This document shows positions 22,000 to 32,351 of a stretch of DNA of 64,000 nucleotides, in pieces. The notes under the pieces were generated by a model. The model did not search any database, was not told the origin of the DNA, and saw only the letters and a list, made by a program, of their open reading frames with translations. Made by a program: the position numbers and the translations under genes. Numbering within the stretch: the first letter of the stretch is position 1; each line of letters starts with the position of its first letter. This stretch comes from Lingula anatina (Eukaryota; Brachiopoda; Lingulata; Lingulida; Lingulidae). The stretch is from contig NW_019775384.1 in NCBI RefSeq assembly GCF_001039355.2, forward strand, positions 90,810 to 154,809, given 5' to 3'.

Positions 22000-23804
22000 C
22001 TACAGAAATATATACAATATAGCAGGCAGCAAACAATACAATAAACATGTCAAGACACAAACATTACAGTAATGCATATACCAGTTTATAATGAATAAAT
22101 ATATATATAAATAACAGGTACGATGTATTAACATAAGATGCAAGCAATAAATAGACATGTACATTCTGTATAAGAGAAAATGGACTGACTTGCTGTTTAG
22201 AATTGTGTGGGTCTATTGGTAGGTTGAAGAATTTGATGGTCGATTAACTTTAAAATGTGACGATATATGAGGTACAAGGCGGCATGAATGTGGGTGTGTG
22301 CACGTGTGTTTGTGAACAAAACAAATTACAGTATGAAGAAATCTTACAGGACATTATACAAATTTCAAAAACCCACAAGAAGCAATATTTGTATGCAATT
22401 CTTTCTTTTTTTATTTAAATTTAAGTTTTTTCTTTTTTTTCTTTCCACAGATTTTTCTTTTTTTAATTTATTTTTGAAAGAATGAAGAAGATTAATAACC
22501 AATTATATAAATGTTTGGTTGCATGCAGCATTCAACATTCAATAAACCACTGACATACAACACACAAGCAAGCAAGTATTATTACACTTCTAGCAATAGA
22601 TAACATATATCAAACACACTCTATCTTAATCAACAAATATTCATTGTCTTTTATAAAAGTTTCAAATGTAGTCATGATCTCTAAATGTGGCATTCGCCCA
22701 CATGCAATATACTAGTGTGTCTTGCATTTTGAGAAAATAATACTGCTTAGGAAAACATTTTTCCTCAATTTTAATTAATTGCTTGAATGTAATCCTGGTC
22801 ACCCAAGAAATTGTATCCACTTTCAGCAACCAGTGATGTTATAGTCATTGACTTTTGCTATACCCTGTAGATATTAGTAGTGTTTAATTGCTAAACAGCT
22901 GCCCCTTTATCAATTTATTCTTTTGTCATATATTTGTAGAGAGGGCCACTGAGGTAAATTAAATTGTCTGGTCCCAACCTACTCTGAAGTAATCAAATTC
23001 AGAATTTTTTCTAATCATGATCTTTTCGACCTTGAAATGTAGGTCAAGGTGAATCATCCACCAACTAATCCTAGAGTCCCATGAGAGTCATTTGTTTTTA
23101 ATAAGGCAGCTGTAGGATCTTCCCCTTTCAAGCACCACTAATAAAATTGTCTCACAGCCAGAGGGACCAAAGTATTTTTACATGATCCAGCAGTGGATAA
23201 TCCCAATAAATCTAAAATTGATGTGATACTAGGCATATAATAATTGGTTGTCTGGTGGTACATACTGGACCTAGAAGTCATTTACCTTTTTGTATTTAAA
23301 TATATAAATATATAAATATATAAATACACCTAACATAATGGTTTAGGTTTACAGCAGTCAGGGAGAAGTGTCCTTAAATGGGTCCTGTTGGACAGATTTT
23401 TCTTTTTAGATGTTTTTGAAATTAAACTTTATTCAGTATCAAACTTTTGCGTAAATTTTGTTAGTAGTCAATCATAAATATGTATGTGGTAAATATTTAT
23501 GCATGACTGTAGCTGGACTATCTATATTTATAATCAACTGATATGGGCATACACCTGACGTGATGATTATAAATAAACCTCTCCTTCATTGTTCTCCCAA
23601 TGGCCCTAATCTGCAAGTAGATATCTTAAAGGGTCTGTCATCTATAACACATACATCTCCACCCATGAATTTGATCTTCATCGCCTCTTTCTATGGTAGC
23701 TATAGCCTATACTTATACTGGTCCCATAATACGGGGCAGTTTTACAAGTTCCTTGACTATATAGATGTCACTCCTAACTGTATGTACACTTACACTTTGC
23801 TTAC

Positions 23805-23831
23805 AGTGACATCTACAGTTAAGATGTCACT
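23805..23831. other. Hairpin just downstream of the exon 13 donor
   Basis: AGTGACATCT and AGATGTCACT form a perfect 10-bp inverted repeat around a 7-nt loop, about 22 nt into the intron. A further AGATGTCACT lies at 23763-23772, giving alternative pairing partners. Confidence 0.7.
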
Positions 23832-23853
23832 AGTGACTGTGTGTAATACTTAC

Positions 23854-23937
23854 AGCTATGTCCAGATAAACACTGGTCCACACACTGTATCTGGCCCTCT
23901 GCATTACCATTGGTCTGCTCAATACATTCACATATTT
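23854..23937 (-). CDS. CACNA2D3-like: alpha2/delta exon 13 (linker from VWA to Cache)
   Basis: Encodes KYVNVLSRPMVM followed by RYSVWTSVYLDIA. It matches the conserved E-Y-(L/V)-x-V-L-(S/G)-R-P and W-T-x-(V/A)-Y-(L/I)-D. Phase 0/0, acceptor TTTTCAG|AAA, donor GCT|GTAAGT. A 10-bp hairpin lies just inside the downstream intron. Confidence 0.95.
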
Positions 23938-24329
23938 CTGAAAAGAATGAGAGAAGAGAGAAATTGACCATATGGATCAATTAAAAATATAATATGTCTG
24001 TTGAAATGATCCTCTAATCGACAGAACTGTTCTCGGACTTAACTTTCCATATTGCAGGATTGAGTGAAGTGCTTTTTGATATCAAAATGTTAATTAATTT
24101 TTTCTACTCTTTGGTAGAAATTGTAGAAAAAACATAATCCCATAAAATCATCTACACACGCAGTTAAAAAACTGAACACCACAAAGCCCTATGCCCTGTC
24201 ATCATACTGTTTGAAGGGAAATGGCAAACAGGAATAAAAAGTTTCCATGGCAATAAATTACTGAGGGAAGAACCATTTGACCAAAAGCAACCTTTTCCAT
24301 GGGAAATTTTTCCGACATTTTTTTCTCAC

Positions 24330-24379
24330 CTGAACATTTTCCTGCACATCAGCCAGTGTGGATATATGAGTATAATAGC
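24330..24379 (-). CDS. CACNA2D3-like: alpha2/delta exon 12 (VWA end)
   Basis: A short exon encoding (G)YYTHISTLADVQENVQ. It matches the family G-(F/Y)-(F/Y)-x-x-I-(S/P)-(T/S)-L-A-D-V-Q-E-N-V. Phase 1/0, donor CAG|GTGAGA. Confidence 0.95.
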
Positions 24380-24956
24380 CTGGAAAAGGAAAATCCATTC
24401 AGATCAATACAATAAGTAAAAAACCAATAATAACAAATAAATAAATATAAAATAATCAATAAGGTAATTCTTAACTATATTTGTTAATCACATTTTAAGA
24501 AACATCACTTGTTTAAAATAATAAATAAAGCAATAATAAGAAAAAGGCCAAACGTTTGGTGATTTCTGCATTAGGAAGGTGCTGGATGCTGGAATTTTCA
24601 AGAAGAATTCATTCAAGAAGAAATTTTCAAAGTATTTGAACCACCCCTATAAGCAATGTTGGAAGGCAGATTAACTTGAACTTGAAGCAATACAGAGTAT
24701 GACTTAAAATGCCTATTCCTCATGGATGTTAAAAAACCTTAAAGGTAAACCATGAAATTACATTTAACAGTGACTATGATAAAGTACGACTTCTGTTATA
24801 AATCCTGCTCCACAGACAGAAGATTATGGACTTAAGTGGTTTCTTGTAAGGTATCAGGCAAGATTGAAGCAGTTATTTCTGCTCCTGATCTGCTCCTGAA
24901 CTCTAAAAGAACACATGGCTTCTATTTTTTCCATTGATCATATAATTGACACTTAC

Positions 24957-25035
24957 CTTTATTGGCACATGCTATTAAACTGACTTCTCTGGAATCTTTC
25001 ACTTCTCTGCCAATCAGATAGGTAAACACCCGTAC
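24957..25035 (-). CDS. CACNA2D3-like: alpha2/delta exon 11 (VWA)
   Basis: Encodes VRVFTYLIGREVKDSREVSL then IACANK. V-R-(V/I)-F-T-Y-L-I-G-R-E is nearly the alpha2delta-3 sequence, and (M/I)-A-C-(A/E)-N-K-G closes the VWA domain. Phase 0/1, donor AAAG|GTAAGT. Confidence 0.96.
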
Positions 25036-25127
25036 CTAAAGAGGGTAAATAGCCAATGAAGAAATTTGATCAGATTACATATTTTAAAAATATCTGAGAA
25101 TCTTTTTTATTTTCTTGTTACTTATTT

Positions 25128-25128
<1 letters not shown>

Positions 25129-25169
<41 letters not shown>
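25129..25169. repeat. (GA)n microsatellite next to the exon 10 donor
   Basis: About 20 GA units on the plus strand. In the transcript this is a CU repeat starting only a few bases after GTGAGT, a typical PTB-like binding context. Confidence 0.95.
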
Positions 25170-25170
<1 letters not shown>

Positions 25171-25174
25171 TCAC

Positions 25175-25288
25175 TGTGATATTTGGCCTGTTCCATTTCT
25201 CAAACACCTCCCCGTATGTGTCAGGAGAGCCGTCAGATATGATCATAATGGCCTGGTTGCACTGGGTCCCTTCTCCATCAGATCTGGC
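25175..25288 (-). CDS. CACNA2D3-like: alpha2/delta exon 10 (VWA beta strand 4)
   Basis: Encodes 38 residues including CNQAIMIISDGSPDTYGEVF and EKWNRPNIT. C-x-Q-A-I-M-(L/I)-I-(T/S)-D-G is the VWA core strand, and the Asp completes the metal-site loop region. NIT is a glycosylation sequon. Phase 0/0. The donor CACA|GTGAGT is followed after a few bases by a long CT repeat. Confidence 0.95.
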
Positions 25289-25639
25289 CTTTATTGAACA
25301 TATACATACATACTATAATTATTATTAACTAATCACTTTTATTTTTACTTCATTTTTTAGAGACAAAAACATTATTTTAAAAAAATATTAACTATATGAA
25401 TTGAAAGCAATAAATCCAGGTTTGATTTTCATCATAAAGTGCCATTTTTTATGCAAGGATTCACCACTGGACAATAGAGACCCTTAGACAATGGATGATC
25501 CATAGAGGGCTGGGAAATTGTTATGATGTTTTAAAATTCAATAGAACATTTTAAGGATTTTGAGTTTTTATCTTCATGAGCAAGACAGAAACTGTGCGAG
25601 AAGAATCTGTTTTTACCTGGGAGTCCACTTAAACATAGG

Positions 25640-25851
25640 CTCTATTCCCATAGATTTTAGATCAATCTATCCCCGCGGGGAGTCTCACTAGATTACTTTC
25701 AGATAATCCGACTTAAATGTCCGTCCCGCCTACTACAAGCTGTAAGGGGGTAATTAACTTTCGTGTCCGCCCGGCTGACAGCTATTTAGCGTGAACCCCC
25801 AGGGAGTTAGGTCGATCTAAAGTAGGTCAATCTAATCTATGGAAATGGGGT
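25640..25851. mobile_element. Foldback/MITE copy, GATCGATC family
   Basis: Starts CTATTCCCATAG and ends CTATGGAAATGGGG, near-inverted ends. Inside are CCGCGGGGAGTCTCAC and TAGGTCGATCTAA blocks and short internal inverted repeats. A second copy in the same orientation is at 62038-62247. Confidence 0.75.
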
Positions 25852-26001
25852 GATAGAATATTATCCTCATTGAACAAAACTCCTGATTTTCTAAGTGTAG
25901 AATACAAAATGTTTATATAGGACTAGTGGCTAACATAGCAGACTGCATAGTACTGGTACAAATAAAAACTTTAATATGAGTCAATTATTTCTGCCACATA
26001 C

Positions 26002-26091
26002 CACATCCAGCAAGGCAAATGCCTCCTCCAAGGCTCGATCCAAGTGGGCTATTTTTTTTATTTCCACATCCTTTACTGCTTCTTTTAATCT
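26002..26091 (-). CDS. CACNA2D3-like: alpha2/delta exon 9 (VWA)
   Basis: Encodes 30 residues beginning RLKEAVKDVEIKKIAHLD and ending ALEEAFALLDV. It is the helix-rich part of the VWA fold that in vertebrates reads ...LDKLFAKGIGMLDIALNEAF. Phase 0/0, acceptor TTTGCAG, donor GTG|GTATGT. Confidence 0.93.
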
Positions 26092-26359
26092 CTGCAAAAG
26101 ATTTTTGTTGTACATTTAGATAAAGTCCATATTTCTTTACAATGAATATATTCCATTAATAAAGTGAAAAATTAACTTGAAATCTTTTAGGACATAAAAT
26201 AAGTTTGCAGATTTCAAACTATTCAATTAATTTGAAAACAGCACCTAATTACTAAATGTTTTTTCATAGTAAACGAATAAATAAATAAATCTCACAGTCA
26301 AAGTTCATTAATATATCCTTTTCATGAAAAAAAATTAGTAAAAAATCAAAATCACTCAC

Positions 26360-26434
26360 CTCTTTATTTTTTATGTTTGCTTGTATTAAAGTTCTATTAG
26401 AACATTTATCAATATATAATGGTTGTGTAGAATA
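26360..26434 (-). CDS. CACNA2D3-like: alpha2/delta exon 8 (VWA)
   Basis: Encodes YSTQPLYIDKCSNRTLIQAN then IKNKE. It matches the family segment Y...C-x-N-x-T-L-(I/V)-Q-A with a glycosylation sequon NRT. Phase 0/0, acceptor after a T-rich tract, donor GAG|GTGAGT. Confidence 0.94.
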
Positions 26435-26815
26435 CTGAAAAAAAAAAACATTTGTTAATTAACATGCCAATCTATTCATGGTGTTTACAGGAGGTCTTCA
26501 GTAAAACACACATATCAATATACATATTCAATACACTATTAAGGGAAAAATATCAATAGGATCAAAAATTCATTAAAAGAAAAAGGGTTTCTAAATACCA
26601 AACTTGATCAAAATGTATGCCTCACTAGTATTATCAAAAATGGGACCTCAGAATACTTTTTTTTATAACCTAAAACTATAACCTAAATCATTTGCTTTTG
26701 ATCTTTAAACAGAAAATATCAGATGTAAATCTTAAATATACTAACATATAAAATATGATAAAATATATAAGGTCTCCTGCTCTTAAATCTTATCTCTTGA
26801 TACATGTACTAGTGG

Positions 26816-26975
26816 ACAGCAATTTCAAAGGGCGGGGGCGGGGTTCTGAAAAAGTCAACCCTTTTATCATCAAACCTGACTGTGCCTAAAATTCTAATCA
26901 GAACAGACCTTTCCCCAGCAAGAATGGCAGTTCACTTGAACCCCCTGGCCCCTTGGTTATGAACCTGTGGTAAAT
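26816..26975. mobile_element. Degenerate copy of the CGTAGCC-ended element
   Basis: Reads AGCAATTTCAAAGGGCGGGG then GTTCTGAAAAAGTCAACC, with a central ACCTTTCCCCAGCAA and AACCCCCTGGCCCC. This follows the order of the intact element at 33086-33253, but the terminal repeats are eroded. Confidence 0.5.
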
Positions 26976-26988
26976 TTATTGTACTTAC

Positions 26989-27139
26989 ACTTATAATGTT
27001 GAAATAGTCATCATCACTCAGAGTGTCAAGAATTTTATTAATTGTAGTTCGCGCTATTTTGCTCCTCAGCCCAGTCATACTGCCACTGGAGTCCAACAGA
27101 ATTACGATATCCTTGGGAGACGCTGCCGCCTGGATGTAC
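26989..27139 (-). CDS. CACNA2D3-like: alpha2/delta exon 7 (VWA start with MIDAS)
   Basis: Encodes [20 protein letters not shown] and continues through [14 protein letters not shown]. The D-S-S-G-S motif is the metal-ion-dependent adhesion site that the family needs for channel trafficking; vertebrates usually have D-V-S-G-S. Phase 2/0, acceptor ACAAG|G, donor AAGT|GTAAGT. Both alternative exon-6 forms splice into it to complete W-Y-I-Q. Skipping both would shift the frame and stop after about a dozen codons. Confidence 0.97.
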
Positions 27140-28791
27140 CTTGTGTCAGGGAGAACATAAAATATGGTAAAAACTTGAAAATTTCATCACTTAAAAATTA
27201 ATTAATATTATAAAATATGTGAATCCGACTCGGGCATATTAGGTGAGGAACTTTACAAAATTATCAAGAGGCTCATTTTCAAGTATGACAAAATTCTCAA
27301 GGCCAACTTGATATTCAAGATCTTACAGTACCTGTGTTACAACTCAATACCAACAGCGGACCATTTCACAGCATTCCCTCCATGAATACAATTTCATCAA
27401 TATTTCATCATTATTGCTTTTTTATAAGAAATAAAAAAAAAAGGTCCAGGTGTCATAAGTCACCTGATATGTCACATGAATTGGCAAGTGCATTTGGATG
27501 TACGGATATATTGTTTAAAGTTTTGAATAATGATTTTTTAAAAAAATTCATATGCTGAACTCATGACAAATATTAAAAGAGCACATACATAAAATGTTAC
27601 AGAGGAAGAGATACTGTGAAATGGCCATTATGATGGACCGAGGTACCATGGAATGGCCGGAAGGTACCTTTACAGAGGGAGAGTCACCCATTCAAGTTTT
27701 TTTTTGAAATTGTTTAAAAAAGGAATTTCCCATGGCAATCCAAAAGTTAAGTTAATGAAGACAACAAAATTGAATTTCTACTTATCATAAGAAAATTCTT
27801 GTTAATCATACAATCACAACGAGCTGAATTTATCATAATTTACCCATTTTTATAGGCATACATTCTCAATGTGTTAATTAAAGTCAAATGATGAATATCA
27901 TTGGAAATAAAAAATACTCTAAAATCAAGATCTCAAATAAATCCAACAAAGCGCAATCATTTATGAAAGTAATTAAGACCACAAAGTGCAAGAAATAAGG
28001 AGACCGGGGGGGGGGGGGGGGGGGAATCAAGGGAAGAAAGGAAGTTACGTTTTATGGAAATATATTACCAATTACCAGCACACAGCACATGCAAACAGCT
28101 GAAATTAGCAGCCTAAAAGCTTCATGCCATTTCTTACTTTTAACAGCCCTATTTTTGTGATGGTTTAATATAGCACAGTGCTAAAAACTGTAACCACTAC
28201 TATGATGTCTATAAACATTCAGACAAAGTACATGAAGATGGCATTTGCAACGAGAAAAAAGTCTTATATCAGAAAAGACCACAATGAAAACAGTCTATGA
28301 CATTAAAAAGCACAGGAAAGTATCAATACAAGATTTGAACCTAATGTGAGGTTAAACTAGGCAAATACGTTGCCAAGACAGGATGACTGCTACTGGATAG
28401 CTATGTAACTAAATCAACTAACACATAGTGCACATCTTAATATAAAACTATTCAGCACAAAAATTCCAAATTTAAGAAGAATACACATGAATGATTTCAT
28501 ATCTTTTGTATTTGAAATGAACATTCTACTGTGCATAATTCAGATTAAAAAATTATAAGGCAAACTGAAACATCGTCAAATTATACCAACAGGAAATCCT
28601 CAGTATAAATTAGACATTTTGAGCTTGGAAATGAATATCAGCACTTTCTGGATGTAATATACTATCTTACATGCTATCAACATTTTCTAAAATGAATTTT
28701 CGAACAGTCAACGCAAAACAATTTCACATGGCACGCACCAGCATGCACACAAGTACACGTAGAAAAATATAAATTACACCTTCTGTCTTAC
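27140..28791. other. Intron between exons 6b and 7
   Basis: AT-rich with a G run at 28006-28024. No other feature seen. Confidence 0.6.
28006..28024. repeat. Homopolymer G run
   Basis: About 19 consecutive G on the plus strand. Confidence 0.9.
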
Positions 28792-28852
28792 CACTCTCTG
28801 GTTCGACAGTCAAACAAATCTACACCTAGTGGAGGCGGTGGCCATTTATAAC
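28792..28852 (-). CDS. CACNA2D3-like: alpha2/delta exon 6b (alternative, likely mutually exclusive with 6a)
   Basis: A 61-nt exon, phase 1/2, encoding YKWPPPPLGVDLFDCRTRE. It keeps KW and FDCRTR of exon 6a but has a proline run, is two residues longer, and ends in E rather than G before the shared Trp. Acceptor TTATAG|GT, donor GTG|GTAAGA. The clean open frame, matching phases and selective conservation argue for a working exon, not a relic. Confidence 0.92.
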
Positions 28853-31467
28853 CTATAAGATGCAGAGGGTGTGGTAGAGCAGTGATTGATTGGAAAAAAA
28901 GAAATCAGAAAACCATCAATCAGAACTTATCTGACAAGCAAGTGCATGGCAGTGCATCAGCTCTCAGAGACATGCTTACTGATTGGCCAATATTTCTCGG
29001 ATAACGAATTAATTTTTTTTATTTTATTTAATTAATTTTTTTCATTAAGAAGGGTGAAGAATGGTCTAAATTATTTGAATGGAAAAATATTTAAAAAAGT
29101 AAAAAATTTAAAAAAAATTTTTTTAACTTGATATTTGATTTGTTTTTACCCCCTCCAATTAAAAAAAATATTGTACAAGTTTCAAAACTGCAATATATTG
29201 ACAAATAAATAATCATGCAAAAAGTAGTTAGCCAATATGTTTCAAACTAGAAATTTTGGAAAACTAGTAAGACGCCAATGAGCAGATGTACTCCCAAAAG
29301 AATGATGACCACACTTTGAGCATTTGCAGGAAACTGAAACAAAAAGGACAAAGTGATCAGTGTCGTAAGCAAATTATACTGGAAGATGAACTGTGCTGTG
29401 AAAGCTGACATGGGTATAGCAAATACAGCAAAACAGGTGCTGAAATGGAGAAACTATGGGCGGAAAGTGATGCACTATAATCCTTTCATAAGTGGAAAGG
29501 AAATACTTGTGTGACGTCACTACTTTTACCAGTATTTCATAAATGGAAAGGAAATACTGGATTTAGTCCTCTGATTTCATATTTTTGCTGAGGATTTGGT
29601 AAACTGACCTGTCAAAAGCCATGAGCTTGAACTAGAGCTCAGTTACTTTTGAATACAGAAGAAATGTTAACACACAAATTCTAAGATATTACATTTTTGA
29701 CAACATCACGTTCTCATCCACGCAAAATACTTTTTTGGGAAAAAGAGCTGAATAAGCAGATGAGATGAGATTTTAGTGTCAATTTTTGGATAGTTAGACT
29801 TATTGAATGACTAACTGTGACCAAAGATAAAATGGTATAAATCTGCAGAAAAAATTAAGTCATCTATTATTGATAGATTTAGTGCTTCACTCCCAAAAAA
29901 TTGGTCAAAAGCTCATCACCAGTGTAAACTAACTCCATCTAACAGGACCGATCTATCTCAGAGGGGTTTCTTGCAAAATTGCTTTCAGCTTAAGCAACTT
30001 AGATGTCTGTCACGCCTACTGAAGCTTCTAAACGATAATTAATAACCCTCAACAGCCTCAGTAGGCGTGACAGACATTTAAGCCTCTTAATTTGATTGCA
30101 ATTTAGCAAGAACCCCCTTGGAGAAGGATCGATCTTGTCAGATCGATCTAGGTATGGGAACTCAGTCATACATGTGTATAGAGAGCCAAGTGAGTTGTAT
30201 TAGGTCTTCCTTATCGTATGCTACTTGGCAAAAAAAGGCAATGCTGACCCATGGAGCTGTGTGTAATGTGACCATTGTGACTTGGAGAAACCCCACACCA
30301 GGGTCATAGTGCACCTGTCATCATGATCAGAATATAGCATGAAAATTGGACTGTAGTTTTAAGTTATCTGCTGACCCATTTCGATCTAAATTGTAAGATG
30401 TGGTAAGGATTCATCAATATGAGATAAAATGGATAAAAGCAAAGTTGAATTGTGAATAAAAGAAGATATTTTTGCTATGACTGTTTCTGAATGGCTGTGT
30501 CTCAATAATTGTTTTTCTTCCATAAAACCATGCTTCATCTGTGTTTATATTTAATTATCAAATCCAATAAAGCAAAAAAGCAACACACACGTCTTAATAT
30601 TGAAATAAACCTTTCCTTCCGCAGAGCAGAATCTGTTTAATAGACCTTTACGTCTGACTACGCTGGTCTGGTCACGTAACACTGCCGTCAAACCAAACTG
30701 GATTGATGGTTTATATGTGTACAGTTAGAAGACTATGGGTCATTTCACAAAAAAGTCAACATTGAGTCAAGTCATTGATCAACACACACATTACAATGTA
30801 ACATTTGCATAATGTCTTTTAAACAACATTAAATTTTATTTACTGTTAATTTCTTTCCATGTTGGATGGTAGTGTAAAATATTGAAAATAATGGAGCAAG
30901 TCAAATTAATGCAAATATTACACCAAATATATCCATCGCTGGCGTGACTTAAATGTTCACTTTTTTTGCAGAATGACCCCTACATGTAAGAAGTCAGCTA
31001 TGGGGAAATCTAAGAACAGCTATGCGCCCGCACTCAGTAGAGCTGGAAATATGAGAAAAGGATGCCAATCAATTCTGAACCTTCTGCAATCTGCCCAAAG
31101 ATGTATTTCAGCTTTTGCAAACACAAATCTGACAAAAATGTGAAATTTTGAATTTTAAGTGCGAAGTTGTTATTGATTTGTAAAGCTAACACCAAAATCT
31201 TTACGTCTTGGCATGAACCAATTAAGCTTTTATAGTGTAAAGCTGTAAATGTTTTTTTCTTATATCATTTAATATTCTGTAAGATTCCAAGATATCGAGG
31301 ACAATCTACATACAGATCACGTGGTTATCTTTAGGCATTTTTGTCACAGTACAAAACAGATTGGCCAATGAGCAGCTAATTAATAAAGTGTGATAAGAAT
31401 TAACAGAAGAGGTGCGTAAGGAGGTAAAATCTGCAGTCCACCCTGAGGCCAGTCATCAGCCACTTAC
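28853..31467. other. Intron between alternative exons 6a and 6b
   Basis: About 2.6 kb, AT-rich, with one foldback copy at about 29935-30160. A direct repeat around 29490-29560 (AAGTGGAAAGGAAATACT / AAATGGAAAGGAAATACT) is visible. No exon supported inside. Confidence 0.6.
29935..30160. mobile_element. Foldback copy, GATCGATC family (diverged)
   Basis: TGTCTGTCACGCCTACTGA and TCAGTAGGCGTGACAGACA form a strong internal inverted repeat. Outer ends carry ACCGATCTATCTCAGAGGGG and CCCCTTGGAGAAGGATCGAT. The layout matches 46765-46945. Confidence 0.75.
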
Positions 31468-31522
31468 CAACCCCTTGTGCGGCAGTCGAACATGTCAATA
31501 CCTCGGTACTGCCACTTCATTC
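31468..31522 (-). CDS. CACNA2D3-like: alpha2/delta exon 6a (alternative, likely mutually exclusive with 6b)
   Basis: A 55-nt exon, phase 1/2, encoding MKWQYRGIDMFDCRTRG and finishing a Trp codon with the next exon to give W-Y-I-Q. It corresponds to the family segment (I/V)-K-W...FDCRNRxWYIQ just before the VWA domain. Acceptor TTAAG|GA, donor TTG|GTAAGT. A diverged homologue with the same phases lies about 2.6 kb further 3' in the gene. Joining 6a to 6b would read TGG TTA TAA, an immediate stop. Confidence 0.92.
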
Positions 31523-32219
31523 CTTAAGAAAAATCAAATTGAATGTATGTGTTCATTAACTTTGAAATAACAAAAAACCCTGTCATAAAATGAAAGAATG
31601 TCTCTGATTTTTTCACTCAGGTAATATTGCATTACTATACGTGCAAATTTTCAGGAATCATGCCGCAGGATGAAAACACTTTAAAAAATCCAAAAATAAA
31701 CTGTTTTCAGATTTTGTTATTCCATTAAACCCAAGTAAAACATAGTGACTGTCTCTTCCATTTCCTGTGTCAACAAGATCTCAAATATCATGGGAGATCT
31801 GCTTCACTACACTGTTCTCATCATAGTCCAACAATGTATCTATATTACATATATATATACACATATCTTCATGCACATATTTTCTACTGGTCAATCTGTT
31901 GTTTTACTGGTGTTGTTATCCATATTCAACATCCAATATTATTTCCAATATGTGACCAATGTGTTCTTTATGAAGGCTTATTCTCGCCTTCAACAAAAGA
32001 AAAATTAACTGTACTTTACAAATACTTAATAAGATCAAAATCTGTATTTTATTCAAAAAATTCAACCAAGGTGCATTTTCTAATCAAATTAGTGGTATTT
32101 TATGATTTACTGGATACAGTTGTTGAGGCACATTTGTTTGTGATTCAATAATGCTCAGTAATGTGTCAAGCTCAATGTCAATGTAAAAATAGAAAACATT
32201 TCTTGGTTACTCCACTTAC

Positions 32220-32351
32220 CTGGAAATGTTCGAAAAAATCCCGACGCACTCCCAAAGTACTGCCAGGTTAACGTGGGGTCTATTTCATAGTTCTTTTTAA
32301 AAACTGGATCTAATTTTTCCGACCAGGAAATGCCATTGCTGACATTTGGAT
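32220..32351 (-). CDS. CACNA2D3-like: alpha2/delta exon 5 ([13 protein letters not shown])
   Basis: Encodes [14 protein letters not shown] followed by [20 protein letters not shown]. These are the family's W-(S/T)-x-x-L-(N/D)-x-V-F and (D/P)-x-L-x-W-Q-Y-F-G-S-A-x-G motifs. Phase 1/1; donor CCAG|GTAAGT. The following codon is completed by either of two alternative exons (31468-31522 or 28792-28852). Confidence 0.96.

Larger units (their letters stand above)
15191..23853. other. Large intron between exons 13 and 14
   Basis: About 8.7 kb, AT-rich. It holds one candidate 27-nt microexon (21973-21999), a GA repeat at 18920-18957, an AAT repeat at 20947-21001, an AATAT patch near 20750-20770 and a TATAAA repeat near 23300-23325. 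Open frames on the plus strand around 19930-20505 and 23560-23967 lack family similarity; the latter is antisense to exon 13. Confidence 0.6.

Noticed and set aside
23560-23967. 135-codon plus-strand open frame
   Set aside because: It runs antisense over exon 13 of the alpha2/delta gene, whose minus-strand reading has clear family motifs and splice sites.
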